NCBI GenBank assembly: GCA_005406025.1
Contig: BGZK01000150.1
Coordinates: forward strand, 611,696-675,695
Length of the DNA: 64,000 bases
Origin: Eumeta japonica
Lineage: Eukaryota; Arthropoda; Insecta; Lepidoptera; Psychidae
Reading direction: 5' to 3'
Both the position numbers and the translations under genes were made by a program. The notes under the pieces are model-generated. The model saw only the letters and a program-made list of their open reading frames with translations, was not told where the DNA came from and searched no databases. Of the stretch, positions 37,151 through 49,503 are shown piece by piece (position 1 is the stretch's first letter; every line of letters begins with the position of its first letter).

Positions 37151-39433
37151 AATGCATACACGTGTGATTTATATGGGACAATGAATATGTCTTTGCTTTC
37201 TGCCAGTACGTTATAATACAATTTTCATTTTGAAAGTCATTGTTGTTGTATGGATCGTCTTAGAAATGTGTACTTCTATATTTTTTTTTATTATAAATTC
37301 ACGCCTATTTTTCGAAAGGGTAGGCAGATACTACAGATTTCCACGCGGATCTTTGCATATCTCTCTTGCTTAACCAACATCCGTCAATCATTCCGTGCAG
37401 ACGTCTTTAGGACAAAGAAAATCAGAGGTAAACGCTCACACGAGAAATTGTGAAATATATTAAGCCATAAGCTAATTATTAGAAAATCGAAGATTTCAAA
37501 GTTGTGACTATTGAAAAATATTATTTTCGACGATCCACTAAAAACTTGAATCGTAGGTCGAATTTGGATATTTTTAAAAGATTGAAAGGTAAAACGTCTA
37601 CTTAATCGTTGGTTACATGACCGAATCGATCCATAAAGCAAGTACTATCAATCAAAATACAATTCGTAAAATGAAAACCGAGATGGAAAAAGGGAATAAA
37701 TTAAAAAAAATGGAATTATGAGAGTGATCATCAGCGTTCATGGTTAAAAATGTGAAATTTATGACGCGTATTTAATAATCTACAAACTAATATGATCAAT
37801 TAACTCGCTCACATGATGTTTATACTGTCATTTTTAATAGCACGCGTTATATCGGATTATGATACGCAAAAGTTTGTATTCTAACATAGTCTTGGCTACC
37901 TTTCGCTCTGTTAGGTTAACCACGAAGTCAGCGGCGATCTCGCATTCGACTGTCATAGAAAAGATTACCTATAGTATAAGTTTAGTACTACCTACTGTTT
38001 AGGGAGCCAAGGGAAAGTGAGAGACGGCTTCGACGCTTAACCCTCAGCGTACGATGTTAGCTTCAAAGGGCTCGCTGCTAGAACGAGCTCGTAAGATGGC
38101 TACGATATGAACGAAACCTTATTGCAGGCTCAGTGCTTTTAGTGATTCAGGACTGTATCCACTTTCAAAAGCATTTAGCGCTGAAACGGCTGAATTTGAG
38201 CGATTGTGTTTTTTTAACTATGACAACTATAATCTCGTGGGGGTTAGAGGTATATACAAGATAGAGCTCTTCAAAAAGTTGCAGTGTTCAATTATTAGCT
38301 AAATTCCATGAATGAAGAGTTTTGTACTTCAAAGATTCAAAACATCACCTCACGTCAATGTCTATCGCAAGCCTCAACTCACGAACTATAAAGCGGGCAC
38401 AATGACTTAACACGATCTTCGTGGTACGGCAAGCGGTTTGATATGACTCGATTCAAAACTTATTGCACGAGAACGAACCCAGTACCTAATAATCCAGACC
38501 TAATGCTTTTTGCCACTGAGCCGTCGCCGTTGCGTTCGTTCAATTCTACTAAAGAATTGTTTGTTAGCGACACATTTAGTTCAACTTAAAGAATTATTTG
38601 TAGATGCACTATTGCTTACACCACTAGGATAACGTAAAACAATAACAGATGGCGCTGCTGCTAAAAATTTAACTTTAACCTATGAAATTACGTATTTTGA
38701 TAAATTGAACTGTAATATTATTTATTTATTTGATTTAAGTGATGCTTGATAGTTCGGCGAAATGCGCTGGTTGGAACAACTTCGTATTACAATAATGACG
38801 CACTCAAAAAGGATAGGAAACATAAAGGGATCACCTGTAGTACTTCGCTATCCTTCGAGCGGCCACCGCCTATACGATTCATCACCTAAGCGAGTGTTAA
38901 TTACATTTATCGAGTGCGTTTCTTAAACGACATTTTCGTACCATTTTTCATAACCAAATAAGACGATGTGATCCTCTAAGCCGTTAAATCACGCGTCAAA
39001 GATAGGGGAGGTATCCTCAACGCACGACTTCATCTCAATCTCGTAATCACATAGGTTGACTTGTTGAATACTATTTGAGTGTAAAAATGTGTATTCAATA
39101 TTATTTGTTTATTTAGATTTTGAAATATTAAGGATTTTCTGAGCTTCTCATAAAATCCGCAATTGAAATTCGCCTTAAATGCGCTGCTTTTTTTTTTTAA
39201 TTAAGAGGTTGTCCCAATATTATGTTGCTAGCAAAAATAGGAGAGAAATATCTGAAACTATAATTATATTCATTTTAATATTATTTAAAGGTGAAATGAG
39301 AAATATGCATTATGATATTTTTTTACATAGAAATAGTATTACAGTTTAAGAATGTAAATAGACACGTAAGGTGCACTGAAAATTTCTGGAATGAATTTGA
39401 AAAAATTACTGTAAATGGTCAAAAATGAATTTA

Positions 39434-39478
39434 TTATTTCTCGAAATATTCTCCGTTAGCATAAATCCACCCTTTCAT
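39434..39478 (-). pseudogene. mariner transposase C-terminal remnant
   Basis: On the minus strand 14 codons read MKGWIYANGEYFEK followed by two stops. Mariner transposases typically end W-x-K/R-C-x-x-x-x-G-x-YF-(E/D), and the NGEYFEK stop pattern fits. The sequence after the stop (TTCATTTTTGACC...TTTTCAGTGCACCTTA) resembles a mariner 3' end. The rest of the transposase is missing: upstream on this strand lies the unrelated inverted-repeat arm A. The fragment is short, so this is a motif call. Confidence 0.5.
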
Positions 39479-39557
39479 ACTAAAATCAAGAAATCACCGT
39501 TCGCTTAACGCTAGCAAACTCGCAAACGAACTACTGATATATATATATTTCATTCCC

Positions 39558-40482
39558 TGGCTGGTAAGCGGCCAGTTCGAGAAACTTATAGTGCGCCCCA
39601 CGTATAATTTATGTAATGTTGTATGTAGTTGCTTACAGTATTCATCAAAAATTAACAAAATAACTATTTCTTTGTTTTCGCAAAACAATTAAATTAGAAC
39701 ATATGTAAACACTGCCATCTGACGACGAGATAAAATATAAAATACATTTCGCGTGGCGGCGCTTCGACTAAAAACATGATACTTGCGTCATTATACGGTA
39801 TGTCTAAAAAAAATATATGTGCGTTTCCGAGTTTTTAAATGTGATATAACAAAGAGAATAAAGTAATAACCATAGAGAAGTTTATAAAAAAACAACAATG
39901 CACACATTTCGTCAGAATTATTAGTTCAGATCTAGTATCATGCAATAGAACAATCAAACATAGCACGTCGGTTTGTGCGGCCGCTCACGGAGCTGGACTC
40001 GTTGACGATCGCTTCTTTGTCCCTACAATCAGACCTTGTATCCGTTAAAGAAACAAATATTAGTTTTATCAGTTGTAACAATAGTTAATGTTATTTAAGA
40101 TAACGTATAGACGTGCTTTCGTTTGCTAGTATCTTATGTGTATCGAACATCTAAGCATATGCGAGCGTGTGTGTGTGTTTACTCTTTGAGATTTGTTTGG
40201 ATTAGGTACTCGTTGAGAAATAAAACCAACTATAATTTATGACGACAGGGTTACACTTATACGATGTAACTCCATCAAAAATAACTTTAAACTAGGCGGA
40301 CTCGTGCTAATTTATAATTTTTTAAATTTCTCTGTGGTTATTATTTCATCCTGTTGTATATATTACGTTTAAAAACTCGGAGACGGATCTAGAAAAGTTT
40401 TTTTTTTTTAGAGATATCACAACGTGGCGCCAGCATCATAAAAGTTGAGACAAAGCGCCGCCGTGAGAATAATATTTTATGC
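39558..40482 (+). mobile_element. inverted-repeat arm A, including a long-TIR non-autonomous element
   Basis: About 925 bp recur in reverse complement at 42804-43733. Most of it is an element with its own long inverted ends: GTGGCGGCGCTTCGACTAAA near 39755 matches the reverse complement of the segment around 40455, and pairing continues about 150 bp inward (TTTTTAAATGTGATATAACA against TTTTTAAACGTAATATATAC). The duplicated block extends about 150 bp left of that element (39558-39714), so both arms derive from one earlier insertion plus flank. No coding sequence is seen. Confidence 0.8.
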
Positions 40483-40580
40483 TTATAGTCCAAAGCAGTA
40501 CTGTTCACCACATTTTGATCCACAAAATAAATAAATTTAAATTTCTGTCCCTACTATTTTGTTGTAGAGAGGAGGCTTTT

Positions 40581-41233
40581 GAAGTGAAACTTCTTTATCG
40601 GCGTATGGGAGAAATTTTATAGCAATGTAACGTTTTTCTGTTACGCGCCATCTTTATTTCTGGGTAACATTTTTCCGTTACGCGCCATATTTATTCATTG
40701 TTATTAATGTCATCGTGGCATAAACATAATTGTTACTAAGGCCACCTGTCACATATACTTTCTGTCAACACCCTAGATCTATTTACAGTTTGTATATATT
40801 ACATTTTCCTATTATCTAAGTTGAAACCTTTTCAACCGACATACATGAACTATATCTCACATTCTTTCATTGAGTGACTCGATTTTATATGTAGCGTTCG
40901 ATAATTTTCCTACAATTCTATATGGCCCTTTTTAACATCGCATTAATTGAAAAGTTTTACCTATGACCCTTCTAGGTACATATACCATTACCAAGTCTCC
41001 TACATGAAACTCTGAACATTTCTATTTCTGAAACTCAGTAGTGACGTGAAAAATAATATTTCAATTAAGTGATTAGCGAAAAAAGTTTTATAAAGTTATT
41101 TGTATCCATGTCTATGATAATAAAAGCCTTTTGCATAAACTTTATCTAATTTAGCTTTATTCAACCAATTTCTGTGAAGTTGTAAATAGTAAATCATTTT
41201 TCGAAAAATGATGTCATAAAGAAGTTTCACTTC
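40581..41233. mobile_element. non-autonomous DNA element family X, copy 2
   Basis: It starts GAAGTGAAACTTCTTTATCG and ends CATAAAGAAGTTTCACTTC, with intact terminal inverted repeats. It lies between the two inverted arms A and B. Its right end matches X1 (23205-23381) with about three mismatches over about 165 bp. The interior carries a Ty3/gypsy pol fragment that X1 lacks, so this copy either captured or was hit by a retroelement piece. Confidence 0.75.
40857..41021 (-). pseudogene. Ty3/gypsy integrase C-terminal (GPY/F) fragment
   Basis: On the minus strand a frame of about 55 codons contains FHVGDLVMVYVPRR, then KGPYRIVGKLSNATYKIES. The GDLVxVY and GPYRIV(x)KLSxxTYxIE spacing is the GPY/F module at the C terminus of Ty3/gypsy (Metaviridae-type) integrases. 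An in-frame TAA between the two halves and stops at both edges show it is dead. No LTR, reverse transcriptase or gag piece was seen nearby. It sits inside the X2 element. Confidence 0.7.
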
Positions 41234-42711
41234 TTACGTATGTACACTAATACACACACACTTTTTTTCTGAATCACGGTTATCAATATATTATGAATAT
41301 GATAACTATTAGTATGTGCTTATTAGACTCGCTAGGACCTATGTATTTATGAGGAGCAAACGAGACAAAAACGCAGATACCTTAAAAAAGTCTCCGGTAT
41401 GGAGTACTATACACAGTGTTATAGTATTCATTAGTCTTCGGTTCTGTTGTGCTGAACCGAGTGCCACAAGCGAAGACTCCGAAACTGTACGCGTGCGCAG
41501 TTCACGCGCTCCGTCTTTGTTACTTTCATACAGAGATCCTTAAAGAAATTTATTAATCCTGACGATCCTAATCGGGATAATGGAAATTTTTTATCGAATC
41601 ATTGAATTGTCATCGGTCCTTGAGACGTGTGCAAAGCTTCATGTTGATCAGACTTCTAGAAACCGGCGAAAATTAAGCTCCAAGATTCCGTTACATACAT
41701 CCACAAATACATGCAATCAAAGCTTATAAAAGCGTGCTAAAAACCCGTGATATATGCATGCCCACAATATATATATCTTCAATAAATTATCACATAATTA
41801 TATCGACATTTTGCAAGTTAAAATCGCCGGTGTGCGGCCAAATTACATTATATTCGTGTGTTATCGCTGCACTATCGCTGTTGACGCGGGTGATACGGCA
41901 CATCCTTATCGGCCCTCCGGCCTGGCGTTGATGCTGCTTCGATAAACTAATTAAACGTGTGACGATGTAAATAACATGGGCGCATGTGACTATGCCCACC
42001 TTCATATTTTCCCTTTTCAATTTCTTTGTAGATATGGAGTTATGAAAAACGGCGGCCGGGTGGAGATGATTCTCTTTTGGGTGTGCGTTCGCGCACGTCG
42101 GTTACGGGTTCAATAACTTTCGCGACTTAAGGCTAGAGATCTACTTAAGTAGACCTTCGAGTCCCACTCTCACTAATTCTGCAGTCGCTTACCGCAAGTC
42201 GGGTTCATGATATTTTACTCGAGTGGCAGAGAATCTCTTCTTTTTCGTTGTCTACTTAACAATCACAAATATGCTAATTATCTTACTACTGTCAAACGAA
42301 TCGTTCAATCTATTTTAATCGAGCTGTTTTATTGACCGTTTTCCATGGCGTCCGGGATTTGACCCGCTTTTTGCTGGATTCGGTATTCGGAGGTCGAGAG
42401 CAGGTCAGTCCTACTCGAGGACCCTTGCCCTGGACGGCGGTGCCGGCCAATGCGCTTTTCTATGATTAATTGCCTTCACCCAAAATATATTTCTCAACGT
42501 CTACTACTCATGGAGATGCGGTGGCGAACATCGTATATGCATACTATGACAATAATCTTGGTATGCTTGCAACTCTTTTTAAAAGAAACTATGCATTTAT
42601 TTTACATTATATTACATTTACATTAAGGTTATTACATACAAATTTTATAGCGTATTATAGATGAATTATCAGTCAATAATTGATAAATTAATTAATCCAT
42701 TTATTTTCGCA

Positions 42712-42713
<2 letters not shown>

Positions 42714-42795
<82 letters not shown>
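42714..42795. repeat. (TA)n microsatellite, about 82 bp
   Basis: An uninterrupted TA run that directly abuts the start of inverted arm B. Confidence 0.97.
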
Positions 42796-42798
<3 letters not shown>

Positions 42799-42803
42799 CA
42801 TCG

Positions 42804-43733
42804 CCATCTGGCGACGAAATAAAGTATAAAATATTATTCTCATGGCGGCGCTTCGTCTCAACTTTTATGATGCTTATGCTACTTTACTGTATCTCCAAAA
42901 AACACAACTTTTCTCAATCCGTCTGCGAGTTTTTAAACGTAATATAACCAACAGGATGAATTAATAACCACAGAGAAATTAAAAAAATTATAAATTAGCA
43001 CGAGTCCGCCTAGTTAAAAGTTATTTTTGATGGAGTTACATCGGATAAGTGTAACCCTGTCGTCATAAATTATAGGTGGTTTTATTTCTCAACGAGTGCC
43101 TAATCCAAACAAATCACAAATAGTAAACACACTCACACACGCTCGCATATGCTTAGATGTTCGATACACATAATATACCAGCAAACGAAAGCACGTCTAT
43201 ACGTTATCTTAAATAACATTAACTATTGTTACAACTGATAAAACTAATATTTGTTTCTTTAACGGATACAAGGTCTGATTGTAGGGACAAAGAAGCGATC
43301 GTGAACTAGTCCAGCTCCGTGAGCGGCCGCACAAACCGACGTGCTATGTTTGATTGTTCTATTGCATGATACTAGATCTGAACTAATAATTCTGACGAAA
43401 TGTGTGCATTGTTGTTTTTTTATAAACTTCTCTATGGTTATTACTTTATTCTCTTTGTTATATCATATTTAAAAACTTGGAAACGCATATATATTTTTTT
43501 TAGATATATCGTATAATGACGCAAGCATTTGAGTCGAAGCGCCGCCACGCGAAATGTATTTTATATTTTTTTCGTCGTCACATGGCAGTGTTTATATATG
43601 TTTTAAATTAATTATTTTGCGAAAACAAAAGAAATAGTTATTTGGTTAATTTTTGATAGATAGTGTAAGCAACTACATACAACATTACATAAATTATACG
43701 TGGGGCGCACTATAAGTTTCTGGAACTGGCCAT
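42804..43733 (-). mobile_element. inverted-repeat arm B
   Basis: The reverse complement of arm A with small differences (for example CATCGGATAAGTGTAACCC against the complement of A's GGGTTACACTTATACGATG). It keeps outer bases that A has lost at its right end: CGCCATCTGGCGACGAAATA at 42804. The element within it (about 42804-43590) is therefore the more complete copy. It is followed by a second (TA)n tract at 43768-43823. Confidence 0.8.
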
Positions 43734-43765
43734 ATTTAAATAACAATCACTACATTTGAAAATGG

Positions 43766-43767
<2 letters not shown>

Positions 43768-43823
<56 letters not shown>
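43768..43823. repeat. (TA)n microsatellite, about 55 bp
   Basis: An uninterrupted TA run about 35 bp beyond the end of inverted arm B. A TA run thus lies on both sides of arm B. Confidence 0.95.
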
Positions 43824-43825
<2 letters not shown>

Positions 43826-46555
43826 GTAAAGTGAGATCACAATCCGTTTTGCGGTTTCAGAGATTGGCCCCGATGAACATACATACAGTCAGACAATTAT
43901 TTTAAAAATGGTTAGTACGTATTAATTGCCTCTTAAAACCAATATTTATCGCAAAACATTAGAAAAATATCATATGCGTATACGTACAATATCAGCTCAT
44001 ACAAACAAAAATCCTGTTTAAATATCACTATATTATGATACAGAACGTAAACTTGCCGACAAAGAAATATGGGATAAAGGCAGCTAGCTACACCGGAAAT
44101 GGGTGTCCCAATTCGTGTCATTGATAATTATCGGTGGAGATGGGAGTCCCAAATTTCCTTAATTTACATCCGCACTCCTCGCAGGCAACAGACGAAAGCT
44201 GGTACACTGATCTTCTGGCTGTGTACATCGATTTTAGTTCTTTGTGGTGTGTGGTGACGGGTCCGTTATCTCGCGCGCACTTAGCCGTGCGTCACGGCTG
44301 CCGTGACACATTTTATCAGCTCAAGCATTTGTGCGTATGCCGTTCTATTTCCAGAAACTGTTTCTTGTTGTTTGATCTTCTGCTTATATTTGAAAAGACA
44401 TTTATAGTTGATGGTTGGTATGGTAGTAGGATCGTTCTCACTGTAAGCTGTACAATAACGCATTACTTGTGTCAGTCAAAAAGTAAATTGTGCGTGTCAA
44501 TCCTAAAAATAATAAGCGAAGAGGGTAAATAAACGTATCTTTTGTATATTTTGTATATTGCGTGTATATTCTTGAAGGTGGTATTCATTTATACCAATTT
44601 GATAAAAAAAAATATATTGTATAATTTATGGTACATAATAAAACTTTGAAGTTCCAAAACTCCACATTAGACGATTGCTAATAACATTAACGACGTATAC
44701 CTCGAAAGATTGACTTATCTGCATTAAAAATAGATCATCTATTTGTCAGAAAAGCACACGCGTTCTGTATAAGATGCGCGTGTGTGTTGCGCGGTGGCGT
44801 TACATTACGGAACGACTTCACTATTTGTTAACACTTCATTTCGCACCCTATCTGATTTGCGTGCCGCGGGCAATGTATGAAGCCTGTTTTTGGCGTCGTT
44901 CCGTGACCTAGTGTCGCTGTCACCGTGCTCTATAATCCCTATGAAGTTTACAATTTTTCTATTCTTTCGCCTTGAGGGTTTCCTTGTCAAACAAGGAAAA
45001 CTCGATAGGTCGTTTGTACGTAACCGTGTAAGCCGTATAGCGATCAGCGGGTCAATTCTGTAAACTTAAAACGATTCAGTCGGTATTGTTTTGGCGTCAA
45101 AATTGACCAGGGCGGGAAGGGTCGCCCGCCGCGCGCCCTCGGTTGACTTAATTTTGACGTCGTATATCGATGGAATCGTTTGTGAATTATAGAATCGACC
45201 CGCTGATAGTTGGTGTTTGCATGTCTTCATGTATAGTTAGATTTAGTTCGTGCGCTGCCCTCTTTAGACTTGAACATTGTCTTGAGAAGATAATGATCTC
45301 AAAGATTCCGGACGCCGGCCACCGTTTCTGGACATTTGTAATATGAAGCTGTGATTTGTGAAAAAAAACCAATGCGAATAAAAAGGGGCAAAATATATTG
45401 AGTGTTATAACACGAAGGGACACAGAAAGTGGGCAGATGAAAGAAACCTACAGTAAAAATAGCGTGTTTGGTGGAAGCAGCGAGGAGGGGTGTGCTGGAA
45501 ATACCCATACAGATGAAGTTGGGGGCCTATTGTAGGCCAGAAATCGAAGGGTACAAATATAGCCACGTTCGTGTCTGTCCGCGAATAGTAAGACAAATGT
45601 GGCGGATAGCGTATACCTAGTGAAGTTCAGCGGGCTCTGTCTGCCCCTCTGGGAAGTAGTGTCTAATTTACTTTCATCTTTTTTTAGGGTTCCGTAGAAA
45701 AGAGGCTAAATCAACTATAATAAATAGCCAGTTGAAATTTACACAGAACATGTCTTATTACGGCGGATATACCAACAAATAAAATAAAGGAGAAGTAAAT
45801 AATGGGGGGTCTTCATAGAAATGGCCCGCTTCGTTCAATGATCTGTCATAAAATCTGTGAACCGTATAAACGTCGAGGCGTAATTACGGTACTAAATTAA
45901 AAAGGTATGTTGCGGTGGTTTGGCCATTTGGTGAAATGAATGTTAAAGGTTGACTGACAAAACGAATCTCTAGAGGGAATGTGTATGTACCACATAATAC
46001 TATACATATTGATGCTTATATGCCTTATATGAATACCATAATGACGTATTTCTAATTCTATTATCTACGAAATAAAGATATTTTTGATTTTATTTGTGAT
46101 AGTGATTTGATTTGATTGCGATGATCGGAAACGGTCCTCTTAGAAAATCTTATGGAGAACAAATTGGTGGCGTATTAAAAAACGCCAAATATTAAGTATG
46201 CGAAACCGACGAGCTTGCATAAAAAAATTGTTGACGGATGTCAGGGAAGCGAGAGCGATATGCAAAGATTGTGCCTTGTGAAAATCTGTGGTCCCTGCCT
46301 ACCCTTTTGGGAAATAAGAGGGAGTTTATTATAATATAAAAATAATAAGAAATTGAACAACTGGTCGAGTGGGGTTCGCGCCAAAGATTCCGAAATTTAT
46401 TCAGACAATAAAACACATTTTTTTATAGATACGTAACACGATTGTATGCTGTTGTCGAACCCTTCGGTCCACGAGTTCGACTCGCCCTTGACCGTATTTT
46501 TTTTCATTCACATTCTCATGCAAATTAAAAGCCGGTCGATCGTCGACAACGATAA

Positions 46556-46720
46556 TCGCGCCCCGCGCACACGCAGCGCGTATCGGCGATGCGCAATGAC
46601 CGTGGTGACGTCACCCGCCGGCCGCGTAAACAAAAAGATGATTAGTCACCGGCCGCTCACGCGCACCGCCGGTCGCAGCGCGCGCGCTGGCTCCAGTGTC
46701 GCCCGATTCGAAATGCGAAT
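46556..46720 (+). promoter_or_regulatory. GC-rich patch with a perfect CRE (TGACGTCA)
   Basis: About 165 bp of GC-rich sequence in an AT-rich intron, with TGACGTCA at 46606-46613, an AP-1/ARE-like TTAGTCA near 46641, and alternating GC tracts (GCGCGCGCGC). It ends CGCCCGATTCGAAAT, nearly repeated in the 18.5-kb patch upstream of the MDLQEYQ exon. It may be a promoter or enhancer for the internal cnc isoform. Confidence 0.35.
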
Positions 46721-47954
46721 ATTCGCCTTTCCGATGACGTCTTCTGACTCGTGCTCGATCCACACTGATCGATTCGAATTCTAAATTCGATGAAGAGTGT
46801 TGATTAAAAAAAAAACAATTCGTGATTGTCTACATAGTTCCGTGTTCGAATTTCGTGATACGTTTTTAAAGTGCGATCACATCACGTGATTGACGCTCCT
46901 GTTTCCGATGAAGATCCTAATTAGCGCTCGACTTTGTATATTGTGCGAGTAAAACATTAATGCATTCCATGGACGGTGTGAAATTTGTGCGGATATTTGA
47001 AAACTTGAAAAAAAAAAATCGAGCTCCATAATAGGCAGCGGAAGACTAGTGATGTGAAGTGATTGTCGCCGGGACGGATCGCTGTCGATACGGCCGTAAG
47101 AGAGAATTGTGTTTTCGATATCGATTCCGGTGGATCGATTGTAGATTCGAATGCTTTAAATGTGCCGGTTGAATTAGATTTCACTGCTCTACTCTGTTGA
47201 GAGCTTTCGGAAGTCGCTCTAACGAACCGCCGAGTGTCTAAAACTGTAATAAAATTAGTGATATGTGTGTCATTAGTCGTTAATTAGTCGATTGTGCAAT
47301 CGTAAGGTACATTCGTGATATAAAACAACGCCAACGTCTCTGATGTAACGCTGGGTTTCGATTTTATATATCTTATCAATAGTGATTCAAACGTATCGGA
47401 TACTGTGTGTCACGTAGACAGTTCGCGTGGATACGGCAAAGCGAACAGCGCGAAATAAATCTTTTATTTTTGCGTATATTCATAATAGCTTATCTTTATT
47501 TATTTTTGTGTGGATTCATCCATTTACTGATATAAAAATAACGTTGTCCAAATTCAATGTTTAACGAATGTGATTGATGAGTAAATAGAGATTCAATAAA
47601 AATAATAAAAAAAATATTTTTGATGCAACAATAATAATAAGATGTCTTTCGACGTTGGCGCGAAATTAAAACGCAAGCCGTAAAATGGACTCGTCAAGGA
47701 TGCACCGGGGGCTGCGGCGAAAGCATAAAACATTGTCGCTGTCGTCGAAACTATTGCTGGGCGTCAAAAAATGGACTTGACAAGCGGTCTACCCTTAAAA
47801 ATGACACACAACAGTTCGACCCGTCTTTCCGCGCTCCCGTCGCGTGTGCAGTGCGCGAAATCGACATTTCGGATCTCCTAACGGTCCGGCCAGTGGAACG
47901 ATCGGCGAGCGTCACATGCCCGCACCGGCGGAAGGTCGGCGAGAGATAACGCGC

Positions 47955-48014
47955 GACGTCACGGCCGCATCCAGCCTATAAGAGATGCGCCCGAGCGCGC
48001 AAACGCCATCTTAC
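47955..48014 (+). promoter_or_regulatory. TATA/Inr core promoter with CRE-like site, internal to cnc
   Basis: A CRE-like GACGTCAC at 47955-47962 is followed by CCTATAAGAG (TATA at 47977-47984) and an initiator-like CCATCTT whose A is at 48008, 31 bases after the first T of the TATA, the standard spacing. The surroundings (47820-48010) are GC-rich in an AT-rich intron. It would drive a transcript whose first ATG-bearing cnc exon is at 49380. A donor-like AAAG|GTGAAC (48798) and an acceptor-like TATTTCAG (49045) could remove a 248-bp 5'-UTR intron. Confidence 0.5.
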
Positions 48015-49332
48015 CGTTTGTGCTAACTGCGAAAATACACATCTTATCGGCTGATAAAGTTGAAGCTTATTTTATCGGCTGTCGTTCGGCGTGCCCGCGA
48101 ATATCGATCGACAGTAATATATCGATAAAGTGTCGAAGCGATTTCCGCCGGAGAATTATGCGCGTCGAATGTCCGGATCGTTCGTCTGAAACGCCGGTCG
48201 TTTGATTTGAAAGTGGACTCTTATCTTCTGCGTATCTAAGAACGATTATATTGTCTTTTTTTTTGTAAACTGTGTGCAAAGTAACCAAATCGTCAATGCC
48301 AAAATGCGTCTATACATCTATAGACTATTTGTGATGTAGAACGTTTTCGCTAAAGCTCAATACGTAAACATAACTACTAAATAAGTGCTTACTTTGTTTA
48401 TTTTTTTCGTAATCTTATCTTTTTCTCGTAATAAGTGAAGTTTAAGTATCAGAATAGGACATTACTTAGCGGCGAGTGAATTTCTGAACGTCTCCGATTC
48501 GACCCTCTGCGAACGCATTAGAGCTTTGAAATCGTCCACCTAAGGCCCACATATGCCACACATTGCCCAGAAACGGACCAGGTCTGCGGGGAAAGTGCAC
48601 AATTTTGATTGTTGCTTCTGTCTATGCCGGTTCTGTTGCGCGATAAGGCGGCCGAGGACGACGTCCGATTCCCTAACTCGGGTGCCGGTCGGTGTGCTGA
48701 AGAGGTACAACTTTTGCCTGAGGTCGTTCAAATACAGACACTACCACCATCCGAACACGGCGAACATTTGAAGGGGAAACGCGCGACCTCGTGAAAGGTG
48801 AACTACGCGCCTCTCCTCCGTCTGTTTGTTTGTCCAGATCGTGTTTGCCGTTGATAAGACGGCGACAGGAGATAAAGATATAGTCTTTATTATTTGACGA
48901 GGCACTAAAACAACACGGGAATAATATATCTTTCACCGTACATTTCTATCATTTCAACGGTGTCACAGAAAATCAGTCTCTTCTCGCTGTATGAAACAAG
49001 AAATGGAACCAATGCTTCAAAAGAATCGACGTTTATGTATTTCAGCGATGGACCGATTCGTACCTATATCGGAAAATATCGATGCACAAATCGATTGAAA
49101 CGCATCGATCATCGATAACGGGTATCGACATCACTTTAGCTCGAACGTCAGAAGGAGCATATTTCGAATCGGCTATATCACGACTAGATAAAACTAGGAC
49201 TCGATTTCTTGAAAATAGAACAAGGAGGAGTTCTTTATTGAAATCGATATTTATAAAATCGACATACGTTATCGCAACGTCTCAAAAAATATTAACGGAT
49301 CCGACCGCCATCTTGGAATTCAAATTTGATTC

Positions 49333-49340
49333 TATATAAG
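49333..49340 (+). promoter_or_regulatory. second TATA box close to the alternative cnc ATG
   Basis: TATATAAG lies 47 bases before the ATG at 49380. A start about 31 bases downstream would give a leader of only about 16 bases and shows no clear initiator, so this is weaker than the 47977 promoter. Confidence 0.3.
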
Positions 49341-49379
49341 CGATACATCGGATCGGATCCGGAACACCCCTTCAAATAG

Positions 49380-49503
49380 ATGGATCTGTCAATCGGCCCC
49401 TACGCCTTGGCCCCGAGACCAGTGTACGGGGTGACCCCGTATTATGCCAACACTTTGCTCTACAATCCGGACTACTTCGCTTCGTACTACAAAGTCTACG
49501 ATG
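49380..49503 (+). CDS. cnc: alternative first coding exon of a short cnc isoform
   Basis: The ATG at 49380 is immediately preceded by an in-frame TAG (49377-49379), so translation starts here. Forty-one codons follow (MDLSIGPYALAPRP, then VYGVTPYYANTLLYNPDYFA, then SYYKVYD), rich in Tyr, Pro and Ala with GC-rich codons like the other cnc exons. The exon ends GATG|GTGAGT, a consensus donor, in phase 1. That phase fits the 58762 exon (giving ...KVYD-GMYTMRML) and also the 63850 exon. The resulting isoform would lack the EQRWQDL and LNDEDLQLMD activation segments while keeping the C-terminal half and presumably the bZIP, analogous to the short CncA/B forms of flies. The exact match to a named isoform is inferred. 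Confidence 0.75.

Noticed and set aside
44134..44532. 132-codon open frame with an acceptor-like TCCTCGCAG inside
   Set aside because: No recognisable domain, no suitable donor, and entering in phase 1 (as cnc would need) hits a stop almost at once.
48540..48794. Overlapping open frames on both strands upstream of the 49380 exon
   Set aside because: Open in three frames, which points to base composition; if the 48008 promoter is real this is 5' UTR.
49082..49339. 85-codon frame just upstream of the alternative first exon
   Set aside because: In a different frame from the 49380 ATG and ends at the TATA box; no coding features, so treated as leader or promoter.
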